DNA from: Chrysomallon squamiferum
Taxonomy: Eukaryota > Mollusca > Gastropoda > Neomphalida > Peltospiridae
Assembly (NCBI GenBank): GCA_012295275.1
Contig: CM022665.1
Coordinates: 42,145,652 to 42,209,651 of the forward strand
DNA length: 64,000 nt
Direction: 5' to 3'
In this document: piece by piece, positions 50,187 through 59,955 of the stretch
Numbering within the stretch: position 1 is the first letter of the stretch
Layout of the letters: every line of letters begins with the position of its first letter
Made by a program: the position numbers and the translations under genes
Notes under the pieces: model-generated
The model's database searches: none
What the model was told of the DNA's origin: nothing
What the model saw: only the letters and a program-made list of their open reading frames with translations

Positions 50187-50840
50187 TGTAAAGTCTTTAC
50201 TCAGTCTATAAATTTACTAAGTCTGTAAAGTCCTTAGTCAGTCTACAAATTTACTAAGTCTATAAAGTATTTACTCAATCTATAACATCTTTACTCAACC
50301 TATAAAGTCTTTAATAAGTCTATAAAGTCTTTATTCAGTCTGTAAAGTCTTTACTCAATCTATAAAATCTTTACTCAACCTATAAAGTCTTTACTTAGTC
50401 TATAAAATCTTTACTCAGTCTATAAAATCTTTACTCAACCTATAAAGTCTTTGCTAAGTCTGTAAAGTCTTTACTCAATCTATAAAATCTTTACTCAACC
50501 TATAAAGTCTTTACTTAGTCTATAAAATCTTTACTCAATCTATAAAATCTTTACTCAACCTATAAAGTCTTTACTCAGTCTGTAATGTCTTTACTCTATA
50601 AAATCTTTACTCAATCTATAAAGTCTTTACTCAGTCTGTAATGTCTTTACTCTATAAAATCTTTACTCAACCTATAAAGTCTTTACTTAGTCTATAAAGT
50701 CTTTACTCATCTATAAAGTTTTTAATCAGTCTATAAAATCTTTATTCGGTCTATAAAATCTTTACTAAGTTTATAAAATCTTTACTCAGACTGTGAAGTC
50801 TTTAGTCAGTCTATAAAGTCTTTACTCCATCTATAAAGGA
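50187..50840. repeat. Minisatellite, 20-bp unit TAAAGTCTTTACTCAGTCTA
   Basis: About 30 imperfect units with variants AAAATC/AAAGTC and CAGTC/CAACC fill most of the intron between the microexon and Kunitz 7. Many units contain TCTTTACTCAG, which resembles a 3' splice site. Confidence 0.93.
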
Positions 50841-51105
50841 AATATAATGTAGAACATTCAGTTTAATTTGTCTTCTGTTTTACAGTCTTTTCAAAGCTTC
50901 TACAACAAATGTGGTTCAGAATTATTGCTCTTTTTTTTTCTTTTTTTCCTTTCTTCATTTCTTTCTTTTTTCTTTCTTTATTATCTTCTTCTTTACAGTA
51001 ACCCCTTTCTATTGCAAACTGATATTTTTTCACTAATGATTATAATTATTTAACAAAGAAACACATTAACACAGAACAAAACTAACAGATTCTTTTTTTC
51101 ACCAG

Positions 51106-51273
51106 TTATCTGCATGAAGCCAATGAAGATAGGAAACTGCTATGCTCAAATACCAAAGTGGTATTACAACCACAAGCAAGGAAAGTGTCAGCAGTTTCAG
51201 TATGGAGGCTGTGGTGGAAACAGCAACAACTTTGAGTCCCAGAGCGAATGTGAAGCAACTTGTTCTAGTGAAA
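51106..51273 (+). CDS. PAPLN: Exon 12: Kunitz domain 7
   Basis: A 168-nt phase 1-1 exon from TTTTTTTCACCAG to AGTGAAA/GTAAGA. It encodes one Kunitz domain with regular cysteine spacing and an FQYGGCGGNSNNF core. The reactive loop reads GNCYAQ, with Tyr at P1, a residue compatible with chymotrypsin-like targets; that is inference only. Confidence 0.93.
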
Positions 51274-51317
51274 GTAAGACAGATATTACTCATTTTATTA
51301 TATAAACATATATGTAC

Positions 51318-51319
51318 AA

Positions 51320-51374
<55 letters not shown>

Positions 51375-51468
51375 TATGTATATATATTTTTATGTGTATG
51401 TATGTATTTGCATGTGTGTGTGTGTATGTTGTGTGTGTGTGTGTGTGAGTCAGTCAGTCAGTCAGCCA

Positions 51469-51503
<35 letters not shown>
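51318..51503. repeat. GT, CAGT and GTCT microsatellites
   Basis: GT run (51318-51370), GTAT/GT mixture, four to five CAGT units and eight GTCT units within the intron after Kunitz 7. Confidence 0.95.
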
Positions 51504-51505
<2 letters not shown>

Positions 51506-51761
51506 ATGTAATACTGAATATATTGGAAACTTCTGGTAACTGATTGATGTTTGTTTATCCCTTTGATGAGTTAACAGAATGGTGTAACATTCCAACATAA
51601 ATCCCACACAAATCTCTTTTAAATAACAACATCTTACTTAAATATTCAGTTAAAAAATATATGTAAATAAATAACAGATTTTGAGACAATTACATTTTGA
51701 CAGTATCATTAAAAGTAAAAATAAAAATTAGCATTAAAAGTTTTGAGACGTTTATTGTATT

Positions 51762-51797
51762 TATCATTATTATCATTACTGTCATTATTATTATTAT

Positions 51798-51828
<31 letters not shown>

Positions 51829-52010
51829 TGTAGTTGTAGTATTATCATTATCGTTTTACTGCTACTACAACCACTATTGTTATTACTATTATTATTGTTT
51901 TTATTATTAATACTACCACTACTGCTACTATTACTATTATTATCATTGTTATTATTATTTATTACTAATATCATTATTGTTACTATTATTATTTTTTACT
52001 TTTATTTTTA
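51762..52010. repeat. ATT/TAG trinucleotide-rich tract
   Basis: ATT/ATC, then about ten TAG units (51799-51828), then ACT/ATT mixtures and T-rich sequence up to the exon 13 acceptor. Leu/Ile/Ser-rich frames are artefacts. Confidence 0.9.
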
Positions 52011-52035
52011 TTTTTTTTATTTTTTTTCCATAAAG

Positions 52036-52518
52036 ATATCTGCAAACTGCCTTCAAAGACAGGCAACTGTCGTGGATATTTTAAACGCTGGTTCTACGAC
52101 ACCACGTCTAAGGAATGTCAGCAGTTTATCTATGGTGGTTGTCAGGGTAACCCTAACAATTTTGAAAGTAAAAAATCCTGCGAAGGAAAGTGTTCACCCG
52201 ACACCAAGACGTCATCTTCTGTAACCGGAACAGCCGTTTGTTCTCTTCCGAGAAACAGTGGCAACTGTAACGGCTACAACATCGTGTGGTATTACGATGT
52301 TGACATGGAGCGGTGTAGACAGTTCATCTACACCGGTTGTGGTGGTAATGAGAACCGGTTTGAGACAGATGCTGAGTGTCTTCAGTTGTGTGACGGTGTC
52401 TCTAAGGACGGGCTGATTGTCAGGCCTACGAAAACACCGGTTGTTGTGACGAGGCCTATACCGAGAGCAACGCCTAGGCCTACGCTGAAGCCTGCAACAG
52501 CTGCACCAACAGCAGAAA
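52036..52518 (+). CDS. PAPLN: Exon 13: Kunitz domains 8 and 9 plus Pro/Thr-rich linker
   Basis: The largest exon in the window (483 nt, phase 1-1), from TTCCATAAAG to GCAGAAA/GTTAGT. Kunitz 8 carries CRGY at the reactive loop (Arg P1). Kunitz 9 carries CNGY (Asn P1), and its core is YTGC where YGGC is usual. After them come about 45 residues rich in Thr, Pro, Arg and Ala (VVVTRPIPRATPRPTLKP), likely an extended, possibly O-glycosylated linker. Two Kunitz domains in one exon also occurs in exon 1. There is no ATG before Kunitz 8, so start-codon based ORF calls miss its first half. Confidence 0.93.
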
Positions 52519-53046
52519 GTTAGTCTACATCTTTAAATTAACGTTAGAAAATTTAAAATAAGTGCCGTTTTTTTTAATTTATTTATAAAAACAGTGCTGG
52601 TTAGTATGTGTATTATCCAGTGTTGATGGTGTTTCTTATTTATTTATAAATTTGTTAAAATCATATCTTTGTAAAGAAATTTATTTTATGCAATAATGTG
52701 AATTTTCAATACATATCAACATAAAATTATCACATCTTTGTAGTCATTAATTATTATTTAAAGAAAAACATTTGACATAATGTTATAATATTTTTTTTTT
52801 CTAGTAATTTGAATCATTTACATTAAAATCTGCCAATTGTTTGATTAAGATTCATAGTAATATAATTAAAAAAGATTTAAGACAGTAGTAAATTTTATTA
52901 TATGTGAATAAATTAATTTTTTTTTTTTTTTTTTTTTAGCTGATATAGAATTTAAATTTCATTATATTGGAAAAAAAAAATTCTCTTTTTTTTATTTGAT
53001 ATAGAATTTATATTTTATTGCATGTGATTACTTTTCTTTTTTTTAG
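52519..53046 (+). other. Intron 13-14 (528 bp) with decoy acceptor
   Basis: AT-rich. A near copy of the true acceptor and first exon bases (TTTTTTTAG then CTGATAT) lies at about 52930-52946, about 107 bp before the real one. Between them TGATATAGAATTTA is also repeated. Confidence 0.75.
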
Positions 53047-53226
53047 CTGATATTTGCAAACTACCCTCTGATCATGGCCGATGTCCAACAGGCAACAACT
53101 ACACTATCTGGTGGTACTACGACAGTGACAAAGCTTTGTGTAAACGTTTCTATTATGGTGGATGTGGGGGAAATGGAAACCGGTTCAAAACCAGGGAGGA
53201 GTGTCAAGAGGCCTGTACTAGAAAAG
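53047..53226 (+). CDS. PAPLN: Exon 14: Kunitz domain 10
   Basis: A 180-nt phase 1-1 exon from CTTTTTTTTAG to AGAAAAG/GTAATT. All six cysteines are present, but 18 residues instead of 15 separate the second and third, giving a reactive loop GRCPTGNNYTIWW with Pro at P1 and a three-residue insertion. The core reads FYYGGCGGNGNRF. It is almost identical to exon 16: three synonymous differences across the shared core of about 140 nt. Confidence 0.93.
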
Positions 53227-53601
53227 GTAATTTAAATGTACACATACGTTATTCACTTCAAAGTTGTTATAAAGAACTATTTATAATTAAACACATAAAT
53301 TCTTAAGTGTTTTAGCTAAAATGATCCGAGTGATGAAAAATCTCTCTATAAATGTTGGAACTGGTAATATAAAAAAATATATATATTTTTTTTATTATTC
53401 TTTTTATCATTTTGAAATAAAACCTTACAAAAATTAAAAAAAAAAAAAATACATTTTCTAACTTTAAAAGTTTGATTATCACTATTTTTAATTTTTCATT
53501 TGAAAATTCATTTATTTTTAAAAATCTATAATTTGATATTTTCAAATTACAAATATTATATTTTTTAAAAATCTATAAAATTATTAAATATTTATAGCAT
53601 T

Positions 53602-53867
53602 GAAAAATTCACAAACACTAATTTTCTTGGTGTAATGTTTTAATTATTATTATGTTTATAGAAGTTGTGACAAATTCACAAACACTAATTTTCTTGGTGT
53701 AATGTATTAAATTATTATTATATTTATAGAAGTTGTGAAAAATTCACAAACACTAATTTTCTTGGTGTAATGTATTAAATTATTATTATTATGTTTATAG
53801 AAGTTTGAAAAATTCACAAATATTAAAATTGTTTGTGTAATGTATTAAGTTATTATTATGTTTACAG
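53602..53867. repeat. Minisatellite carrying copies of the exon 15 acceptor
   Basis: Four units of roughly 70-76 bp: AAAAATTCACAAACACTAAT, TTTCTTGGTGTAATGTATTA, AATTATTATTATGTTTATAG, AAGTTGTGA. The final unit ends in the real acceptor GTTTACAG followed by AAGTTGTCA, the first bases of exon 15. Each upstream unit thus has a splice-site-like TTTATAG plus seven to eight exon-like bases. Confidence 0.92.
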
Positions 53868-53978
53868 AAGTTGTCACTACTGCTGCTCCTCGTGTTGGTT
53901 GTCAATTTTCTACATTTGGATGTTGTGACGATGGGTACACTGCGGCCGTTGATGTTGCACATTCTAACTGTATTGGAG
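53868..53978 (+). CDS. PAPLN: Exon 15: short CC repeat 8
   Basis: A 111-nt phase 1-1 exon between ATGTTTACAG and ATTGGAG/GTAATT. It encodes a Thr/Ala-rich lead (VVTTAAPRVG), then CQFSTFGCCDDGYTAA, then a final Cys in SNC. It keeps the C-CC-C plan of papilin-type repeats, but GP-x-x-GC has become DVAHSNC. It is duplicated as exon 17 with three base differences, one of which changes Ser to Thr. There is no ATG in frame, so it is easily missed. Confidence 0.9.
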
Positions 53979-54468
53979 GTAATTACATTTATCTCTTTAT
54001 TTTTATCTGAAATAATAAATTTGAATTAACACAATACTATTTTTGTAAAATAAAAAAATTTGAGTTAACTGTTTGAAATAATTGTATTTATTAATTTGTT
54101 TAATTTATTTATTTTGATTAATTAATTAATAAAGAATTAAATAAATAAATAAAAAGACAATAAATAAATTAATTAATTAATTATTCTATTTATTTCTTTA
54201 TTTACTTTTATTTTAATAAAAATATATAACAAATATAAAATTAAAAAATTAAAATAATTAAAAAATAAATATATAAATAAAATAAAACAAATAAAAATAA
54301 TAAAATAATAAAATAAATAAATAAAAATAATTAAAGCATAATAAAAAAAAACAAATACAAAATAATTAAAGCATAATAAATAAATAAATAAATACAAAAT
54401 AATACAAACAAAATAGCCAGTGAACTTACAAGCATTACATAACACATGAATATTTGTTTCTTTTACAG
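53979..54468 (+). other. Intron 15-16 (490 bp)
   Basis: The first 40 or so bases match the start of intron 17-18 (GTAATTACATTTATCTCTTT and on), a trace of the tandem duplication. The rest is AT-rich AAAT repeats. Confidence 0.8.
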
Positions 54469-54669
54469 AACACACTGACAACACTGACACCTGTAGTCTC
54501 CCATCTGATCATGGCCGATGTCCAACAGGCAACAACTACACTATCTGGTGGTACTACGACAGTGACAAAGCTTTGTGTAAACGTTTCTATTACGGTGGAT
54601 GTGGGGGAAATGGAAACAGATTCAAAACCAGGGAGGAGTGTGCTGAAGCATGTGTTTATAAAAAGAAAG
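54469..54669 (+). CDS. PAPLN: Exon 16: Kunitz domain 11 (duplicate of Kunitz 10)
   Basis: A 201-nt phase 1-1 exon from TTTCTTTTACAG to AAGAAAG/GTAATT. The Kunitz core matches Kunitz 10 including the three-residue insertion after CPT. It differs at the N-terminal lead (EHTDNTDTC) and after the last cysteines (AEACVYKKK versus QEACTRK). With exon 17 it forms the second copy of a tandem Kunitz plus CC-repeat cassette. Confidence 0.93.
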
Positions 54670-54689
54670 GTAATTTAACAAATACTGAA

Positions 54690-55090
54690 TAACAGGTAAT
54701 AATAAATATTGATAATTAAGTGATAATTAATATTGATAAATAAGTGATAATACTGATAAATAAGTGATAATAAATATTGATAAATAAGTGATAATAAAAA
54801 TTGATATATAAGTGATAATGAATATTGATATATAAGTGATAATAAAAATTGATATATGTGATAATGAATATTGATATATAAATGATAATAAATACTGATA
54901 ATTAAGTGATAATGAATATTGATAATTAAGTGATAATGAATATTGATAAATAAATGATAATGAATGTTGATAAATAAGTGATAATAAATATTGACAAATA
55001 AGTGTTAATAAATTTTGATATGTGATAATGAATATTGATAAATAAGTGATAATGAATATTGATAAATAAGTCATAATAAATATTAATAAA
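54690..55090. repeat. Minisatellite, about 24-bp unit ATTGATAAATAAGTGATAAT
   Basis: About 17 imperfect units in the intron between Kunitz 11 and CC repeat 9. The equivalent intron of the other cassette copy lacks it. Confidence 0.92.
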
Positions 55091-55720
55091 TAATTGAAAA
55101 AATTTAACAGTATTTTTAAAACGGATATCTTTTAATGGTTATAAAGAAAATAATTCTCATAGATTTTAATTTTATTTACAGATAAAAAGCTAATTATTGA
55201 TAACTATCAAATTTATCATAATTTTGTTACACTAATTTAACTAGTTCAACTACAAACAGTAATAAACGTATGAAAAAAAGGCAAACAACATGTGTAGACA
55301 TTATACATGTTATCATAATAATAAGTTCTGTATGCAAGTTTAATACAAATGCTAATAATAAACAGAATTTAATTATAACATCTAAATAAATAAATGAATA
55401 TAACAAACTAAAATGAAAAAGAAAAAACTACTGAAATTAAAAGATAATGGTTATGTTTTTTGTGGTGGTTTTTTTGTGGTTTCTTTTTTTGTGGTGGTTT
55501 TTTTGTGGTTTCTTTTTTTGTTTTTGTTTTTTTAAAATTTCATCAAATATCATCAATAAGTTAGCTGTATCATAATAGAGTAAAGGAATAACATATTTAT
55601 ATTAAATTGTTTAAATATATAAATTTTATGAATCTAAATAATATAAATATCCAGCATTCAAATTCACAAATACTAATATTGTTGGTGTAGTGTATTAAGT
55701 TATTATTATTATGTTTACAG

Positions 55721-55831
55721 AAGTTGTCACTACTGCTGCTCCTCGTGTTGGTTGTCAGTTTTCTACATTTGGATGTTGTGACGATGGGTACACTGCGGCC
55801 GTTGATGTGGCACATACTAACTGTATTGGAG
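55721..55831 (+). CDS. PAPLN: Exon 17: short CC repeat 9 (duplicate of exon 15)
   Basis: A 111-nt phase 1-1 exon, 108 of 111 bases the same as exon 15. It has the same acceptor (ATGTTTACAG) and the same first 40 or so bases of the following intron. It encodes the C-CC-C repeat with FGCCDDG and the variant end DVAHTNC. Confidence 0.9.
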
Positions 55832-56623
55832 GTAATTACATTTATCTCTTTATTTTTATCTGAAATAATAAATAAAACAAGATTGATAATAGCAGCTGAA
55901 TGAGTACAGAAATCACTGTAAAACAAGTAGATGAGTAGTCATATAAACAAAGACTGAACGAAAACGCTGCCATCAAATTGTTTTTTTTTTTGGTCTTGTA
56001 ATAAATGTATTTGATGTACAGTTTAAATAATTTATCCTCGTTTATGGTTAATATGTAATAAAGAAATCATTTTCATGGTAGTACTTGTTTCAGACTAATT
56101 TTTATAAAATAAATGATTCAGTTTTTGTTACATCTTATATAAATGGATCTGACATAAAATTTCCCAGTTCTATCAATCATTTTACTTTAAATACATATAA
56201 AGAAATTCATTTTCATGACAATATTTATTTTGAACTGTTTTTAATTTTAAAAAAGTTATGATTATGTTTTTGTTATATTCTGTATAAAATGGTATGTAAA
56301 CATAATTTTTTCTTAAATATTTTCATGACAGTGGTTATAAGATGTGTTTAAAAATTCTCTTTCTTCTTATTAATAATACTTTTAATTTTTCTCTTAAAAA
56401 AAAAATAGTAACTATTCTCTGTTGGTTTTCTTCATTTTTAAATCATTTAAATCACAATGAACCAAAAGCAAATGCAAGAAAATGAGTTATATACTGAACA
56501 TCTTACATGAATCTTACTTTCATTCATTCATTCATTCATTCTGGTTATAAACATTTCTGCCAGTTTTTTTTTTTTTTTCTGTGGGTTTACTGAAGGAAAG
56601 TAAATATTTGTTTACTTTATCAG
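55832..56623 (+). other. Intron 17-18 (792 bp)
   Basis: Opens with the sequence shared with intron 15-16, then AT-rich DNA with a weak internal repeat around TTTTCATG(G/A)(T/C)A at about 56070 and 56212. A short CATT repeat lies at 56521-56540. No other feature. Confidence 0.75.
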
Positions 56624-56756
56624 ATGAGCCCAATGTGATAGAGAGGGAAGATGGCAACAGAAAAATGTTCTATGTGCGACCGGGAACAACAGTGACAATT
56701 AACTGTAAACTGGTAGCTAACAGTCTCAATAACGGCATCACCTGGTACAGAGATGG
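56624..56756 (+). CDS. PAPLN: Exon 18: Ig domain 2, N-terminal half
   Basis: A 133-nt exon, in phase 1 and out phase 2, between TTTACTTTATCAG and AGAGATGG/GTAAGT. It encodes the A-C strands: GTTVTINC with the strand B Cys and ITWYRDG with the strand C Trp. The domain is completed by exon 19; the split falls directly after the tryptophan turn. Confidence 0.9.
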
Positions 56757-56768
56757 GTAAGTTGTCAC

Positions 56769-56809
<41 letters not shown>

Positions 56810-57417
56810 GTGTGCATATATATATGTATATTATAAAAATACTGTGTATGTAAACAGATATCAGTTTCTCTGTGAAGCAAATATAAATGATAGAAAATAA
56901 TTTATTTATTGTAAAATAATATATATATTTATATTTCCCATTCCAAGCAGATATCACAACTGATATATCAAGATTTTTTAATCTACAGGGAAATGCTTAT
57001 AAAATATACTTTGATTGACCCCAAAGATTGGCAACAGCAAATTACTTCTGAAATACAAAAAAAAAAATAATAAAATAAAGAATAAATGTTGATATATATG
57101 TTAATTCATTATTGTACAAAATACTTTGATTAATATAGACCCCATCAGATAATTTTGCTACATTTGTGTCTGAACATTCATAAAATAATTTCTTATCATA
57201 TTTAAGTAAATTAAATAAAATAAAAAAAATAGTGGTAGATGTTATAAATGTTTATTGTTTAATGCATTACTTAGCCTGTCTTAAAATAAAAATTCTTTCA
57301 GTTTTGAGAATCATGCTGTTTTATATTATAAACACATCTCTGCATTTTTACTAAGGGAAATAATACAGATTCAGAGTTATCTTTCTTGATCTGTATGTTT
57401 TCTGTACTTCAATCCTT

Positions 57418-57459
<42 letters not shown>

Positions 57460-57570
57460 GATCAAAACTGTATAAAAACGATAGTCCATTCTTTTCTTTT
57501 TATCACTTCTAGTATCAGTGATATTTTTGGCATGATCTGTATGATTTATTTTGTTTGATTTTTCTGTTAG
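56757..57570 (+). other. Phase 2 intron splitting Ig2 (814 bp)
   Basis: Contains a short TC microsatellite (about 56775-56810) and a poly-T run (57421-57450). Nothing else is seen. Confidence 0.8.
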
Positions 57571-57725
57571 ATTTTTGTTGAGACCAAGCAATCGCTTCAA
57601 TCTGCTGTACAATGGATCACTGGTGATAACACACGTACACCACAGAGATTCTGGCTCCTATGCTTGTCGTGTTAATGGAGGGAACCAAGTGGGACAGGTG
57701 CAGAGGTTCAAACTTCAAGTTCGAG
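57571..57725 (+). CDS. PAPLN: Exon 19: Ig domain 2, C-terminal half
   Basis: A 155-nt exon, phase 2 to phase 1, between TTTTTCTGTTAG and GTTCGAG/GTATGT. It encodes FLLRPSNRF, the strand E motif YNGSLVITHV, and HRDSGSYACRV with the strand F Tyr-x-Cys, then strand G. Joined to exon 18 it gives an I-set Ig domain of normal length. Confidence 0.9.
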
Positions 57726-58198
57726 GTATGTCAAGGTTTTTATTCTGTGTGTGTTTTTGATATGTAACATATGTAGAGTGTGTCTTAGACATTCTGTAGA
57801 ATTTTAATATTGTTTGTTATTTTGTATTTTTATTTGTTTAAAAGTGATAACATTTTTCTTTTGTTATAAATGTATGTATATGTGAAATATTTAATATACA
57901 AGTGTGTGTTCAAAAGCATTTGGGTTAATCATTTATCATTTTGAATTTTTATTGTCATTTATATTTATTTTACTTCAGTTCCATTTTTGGAATTTTATTC
58001 TTATATGTAATTGTTTTTTTTATTGTTTTTTTCCATTTCAGTTATGTTAAATTAGATCATTTAAAATCTTAAAGTATTTTATATTCCTTTAATATTTTTT
58101 TATTTTTTTTCCATTTCTGTTCCATTAAATTAGATCACTTAAAATCGTACAGTATTTGATATTCCTTTAATATCTTCACTTTTTTACTTTTCTTTCAG
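57726..58198 (+). other. Intron 19-20 (473 bp)
   Basis: T-rich. A segment around TTCCATTTC(A/T)GTT-ATTAAATTAGATCA is repeated at about 58031 and 58109 before the real acceptor TTTCAGTTCCATTAAA, so here too the acceptor region appears locally duplicated. Confidence 0.7.
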
Positions 58199-58471
58199 TT
58201 CCATTAAAGATTTTGCCGTCACCTCAGACAATCATAGTGAAGCCAGGACAGAATGCTTTCTTGCACTGTCAGGTGTTTGGCAGTCCACAGCCCAAAGTGT
58301 CGTGGACAAAGAATGGCAGAAAAGTGCTGACCAATGGACGTCACCACGCCTTCGACAACGGCACTCTGATCATCACGACTGTGAGGGAACACGACATCGG
58401 AGACTACGAGTGCAGAGCAGACAACGGCGTGTCAGGAAGTGCCAAACGCACAGTTTCTCTCGTTGTTAAAG
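58199..58471 (+). CDS. PAPLN: Exon 20: Ig domain 3
   Basis: A 273-nt phase 1-1 exon between TTTTCTTTCAG and GTTAAAG/GTTTGT. A complete I-set Ig domain: GQNAFLHC (strand B), KVSWTKNG (strand C), FDNGTLIITTV (strand E), HDIGDYECRADNGVSG (strands F-G). NGT gives a potential N-glycosylation site. Confidence 0.94.
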
Positions 58472-59325
58472 GTTTGTTAACCAGTTTTTTCTTCTTTATT
58501 TTTTAAATGGAATTTGTTTATTAAAATCTTTCTCTTTTTTCTTTTTTTCAACTTTTTTTTTTGTTTTCAGTTAAATTATATATATATATTACTGTTATTA
58601 ATTTTTTTTTTTATAAATTTGGGAATAAAATAATTTAAATCTGCAAACAATACCCTTATAGCAGGAGTTAGAAATTTTAATTTAAAATTTGGTACTTTTA
58701 TTTTTGAAGAAAATTTACAGTATGTTTTAAGCTCATTGAAAGATTGGTAGTTGAGAAAAAAATAACAGATACTGCTGTTTCAGTTGTATATAATGTGTTT
58801 GTAAAAACATTTTCTTGATATTTTATTTTTTTAAATTACAATAATATAATATGAGGCAACAAAAATGTTAATCCCTTTGTTATTGAGGCATCTTGCCACG
58901 TAAATATTATTCAACAAATAAATAACTACTTTATATGCTTCAAATAATAAAAAAAAATATTTAAAAAAAATATTATTTTCCATTTCATAACATCAAATAA
59001 TATTTCAGCTTCAATCAGCTTCAATTATTATCTATAATAAATTTATTATTGCTAATTAAAATCAAAGCCAAATTATTTTTAAAGAAATTTAAATTTTAAC
59101 ACAACATAATAACAATAGATAAAAAAAAAATTCAATTCATAACATTTTTCACTATTTTCAAAAACAGCTTCAGTTACTATCTATAGTAAGTTTATTACTG
59201 CTAAATAAAATCAAAACCAAAAATTATTTTAATTTAAAAAAAAAATCTAACACAACAAAAATAACAGAAGATAACAAAAAAAACATCAAATCGTAACATT
59301 TTACACTTATTTTCAAAAAAAACAG
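58472..59325 (+). other. Intron 20-21 (854 bp)
   Basis: AT-rich. An imperfect direct repeat of roughly 165 bp (CAGCTTCAATTATTATCTAT at about 59016 and CAGCTTCAGTTACTATCTAT at about 59165) leads to the exon 21 acceptor. Confidence 0.7.
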
Positions 59326-59598
59326 AGACGGTGACAGCCAAGCTGGACCCTTACAAAGGAAAGGTCATTGAAGGAGGAACCATCCGACTGAGGTGCAAAG
59401 GGAAGGGCCACCCCAGACCCCACCTGAAGTGGGAGAAGGACGGGGAGGCGCTAGAGAACAGTGACAGGGTCTTCATGACTCATGGGGAGCTGGTCATACG
59501 CAAGGCGGTGCTGGACGACTCGGGCGTGTACACTTGTGTGGTCAGCAATGACCGGGAGGAAGCCAGGGCAGTTACAACAGTTCAAGTGACCATGCCAC
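59326..59598 (+). CDS. PAPLN: Exon 21: Ig domain 4
   Basis: A 273-nt phase 1-1 exon between CAAAAAAAACAG and ATGCCAC/GTGAGT. A complete I-set Ig domain: GTIRLRC, HLKWEKDG, HGELVIRKA, DDSGVYTCVVSND. The exon is clearly more GC-rich than its surroundings. The acceptor is A-rich with little pyrimidine. Downstream the intron opens with a long GTGAGT repeat. Confidence 0.94.
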
Positions 59599-59955
59599 GT
59601 GAGTTGAACAGGATTTTGAGTGAAGGAGGGAAGGTCTTAGTGAGTGAGTGAGTGAGTGAGTGAGTGAGTGAGTGAGTGAGTGAGTGAGAGAGTGAGTGAG
59701 TGAGAGAGTGAGTGATGGAGTGAAAGTGTGGTTAGTTAGTAAGAGTGAGTAGGAGAGTGAGAAAAAGAGAGTTTGTGCGAGTGTGAGTGTGAGTGAGCAT
59801 AACTGAGTGAGTGATAAGTGAGAGGGTGAGGGAGTGAGAGTGGATGAGTCAGTGTAAGAATGAGAGAATGAATGAGTAGGAGAGTGAGTGAGTGAAAAGG
59901 GAGAGTTAGTGAATGATGAGTGTGAGTATAACTCAGTGAGAAAGTGAGTCAGTGT
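59599..59955. repeat. (GAGT)n tract made of GTGAGT donor-like motifs
   Basis: From about 59639 to 59720 the intron is GTGAGTGAGTGAGT with few breaks, then imperfect GAGT/GAGA repeats to about 59955. The real donor at 59599 is itself GTGAGT, so the repeat offers many copies of the same splice motif. Confidence 0.95.

Larger units (their letters stand above)
53047..55872 (+). repeat. Tandem duplication of a Kunitz plus CC-repeat cassette
   Basis: Copy 1 comprises exons 14-15 and the start of the next intron (53047-54019). Copy 2 comprises exons 16-17 and the start of the next intron (54469-55872). Kunitz cores differ by three synonymous bases and CC-repeat exons by three bases of 111. The introns inside each copy have been filled by different minisatellites. 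Confidence 0.93.

Noticed and set aside
55597-55926. Minus-strand frame over CC repeat 9
   Set aside because: Antisense shadow of exon 17.
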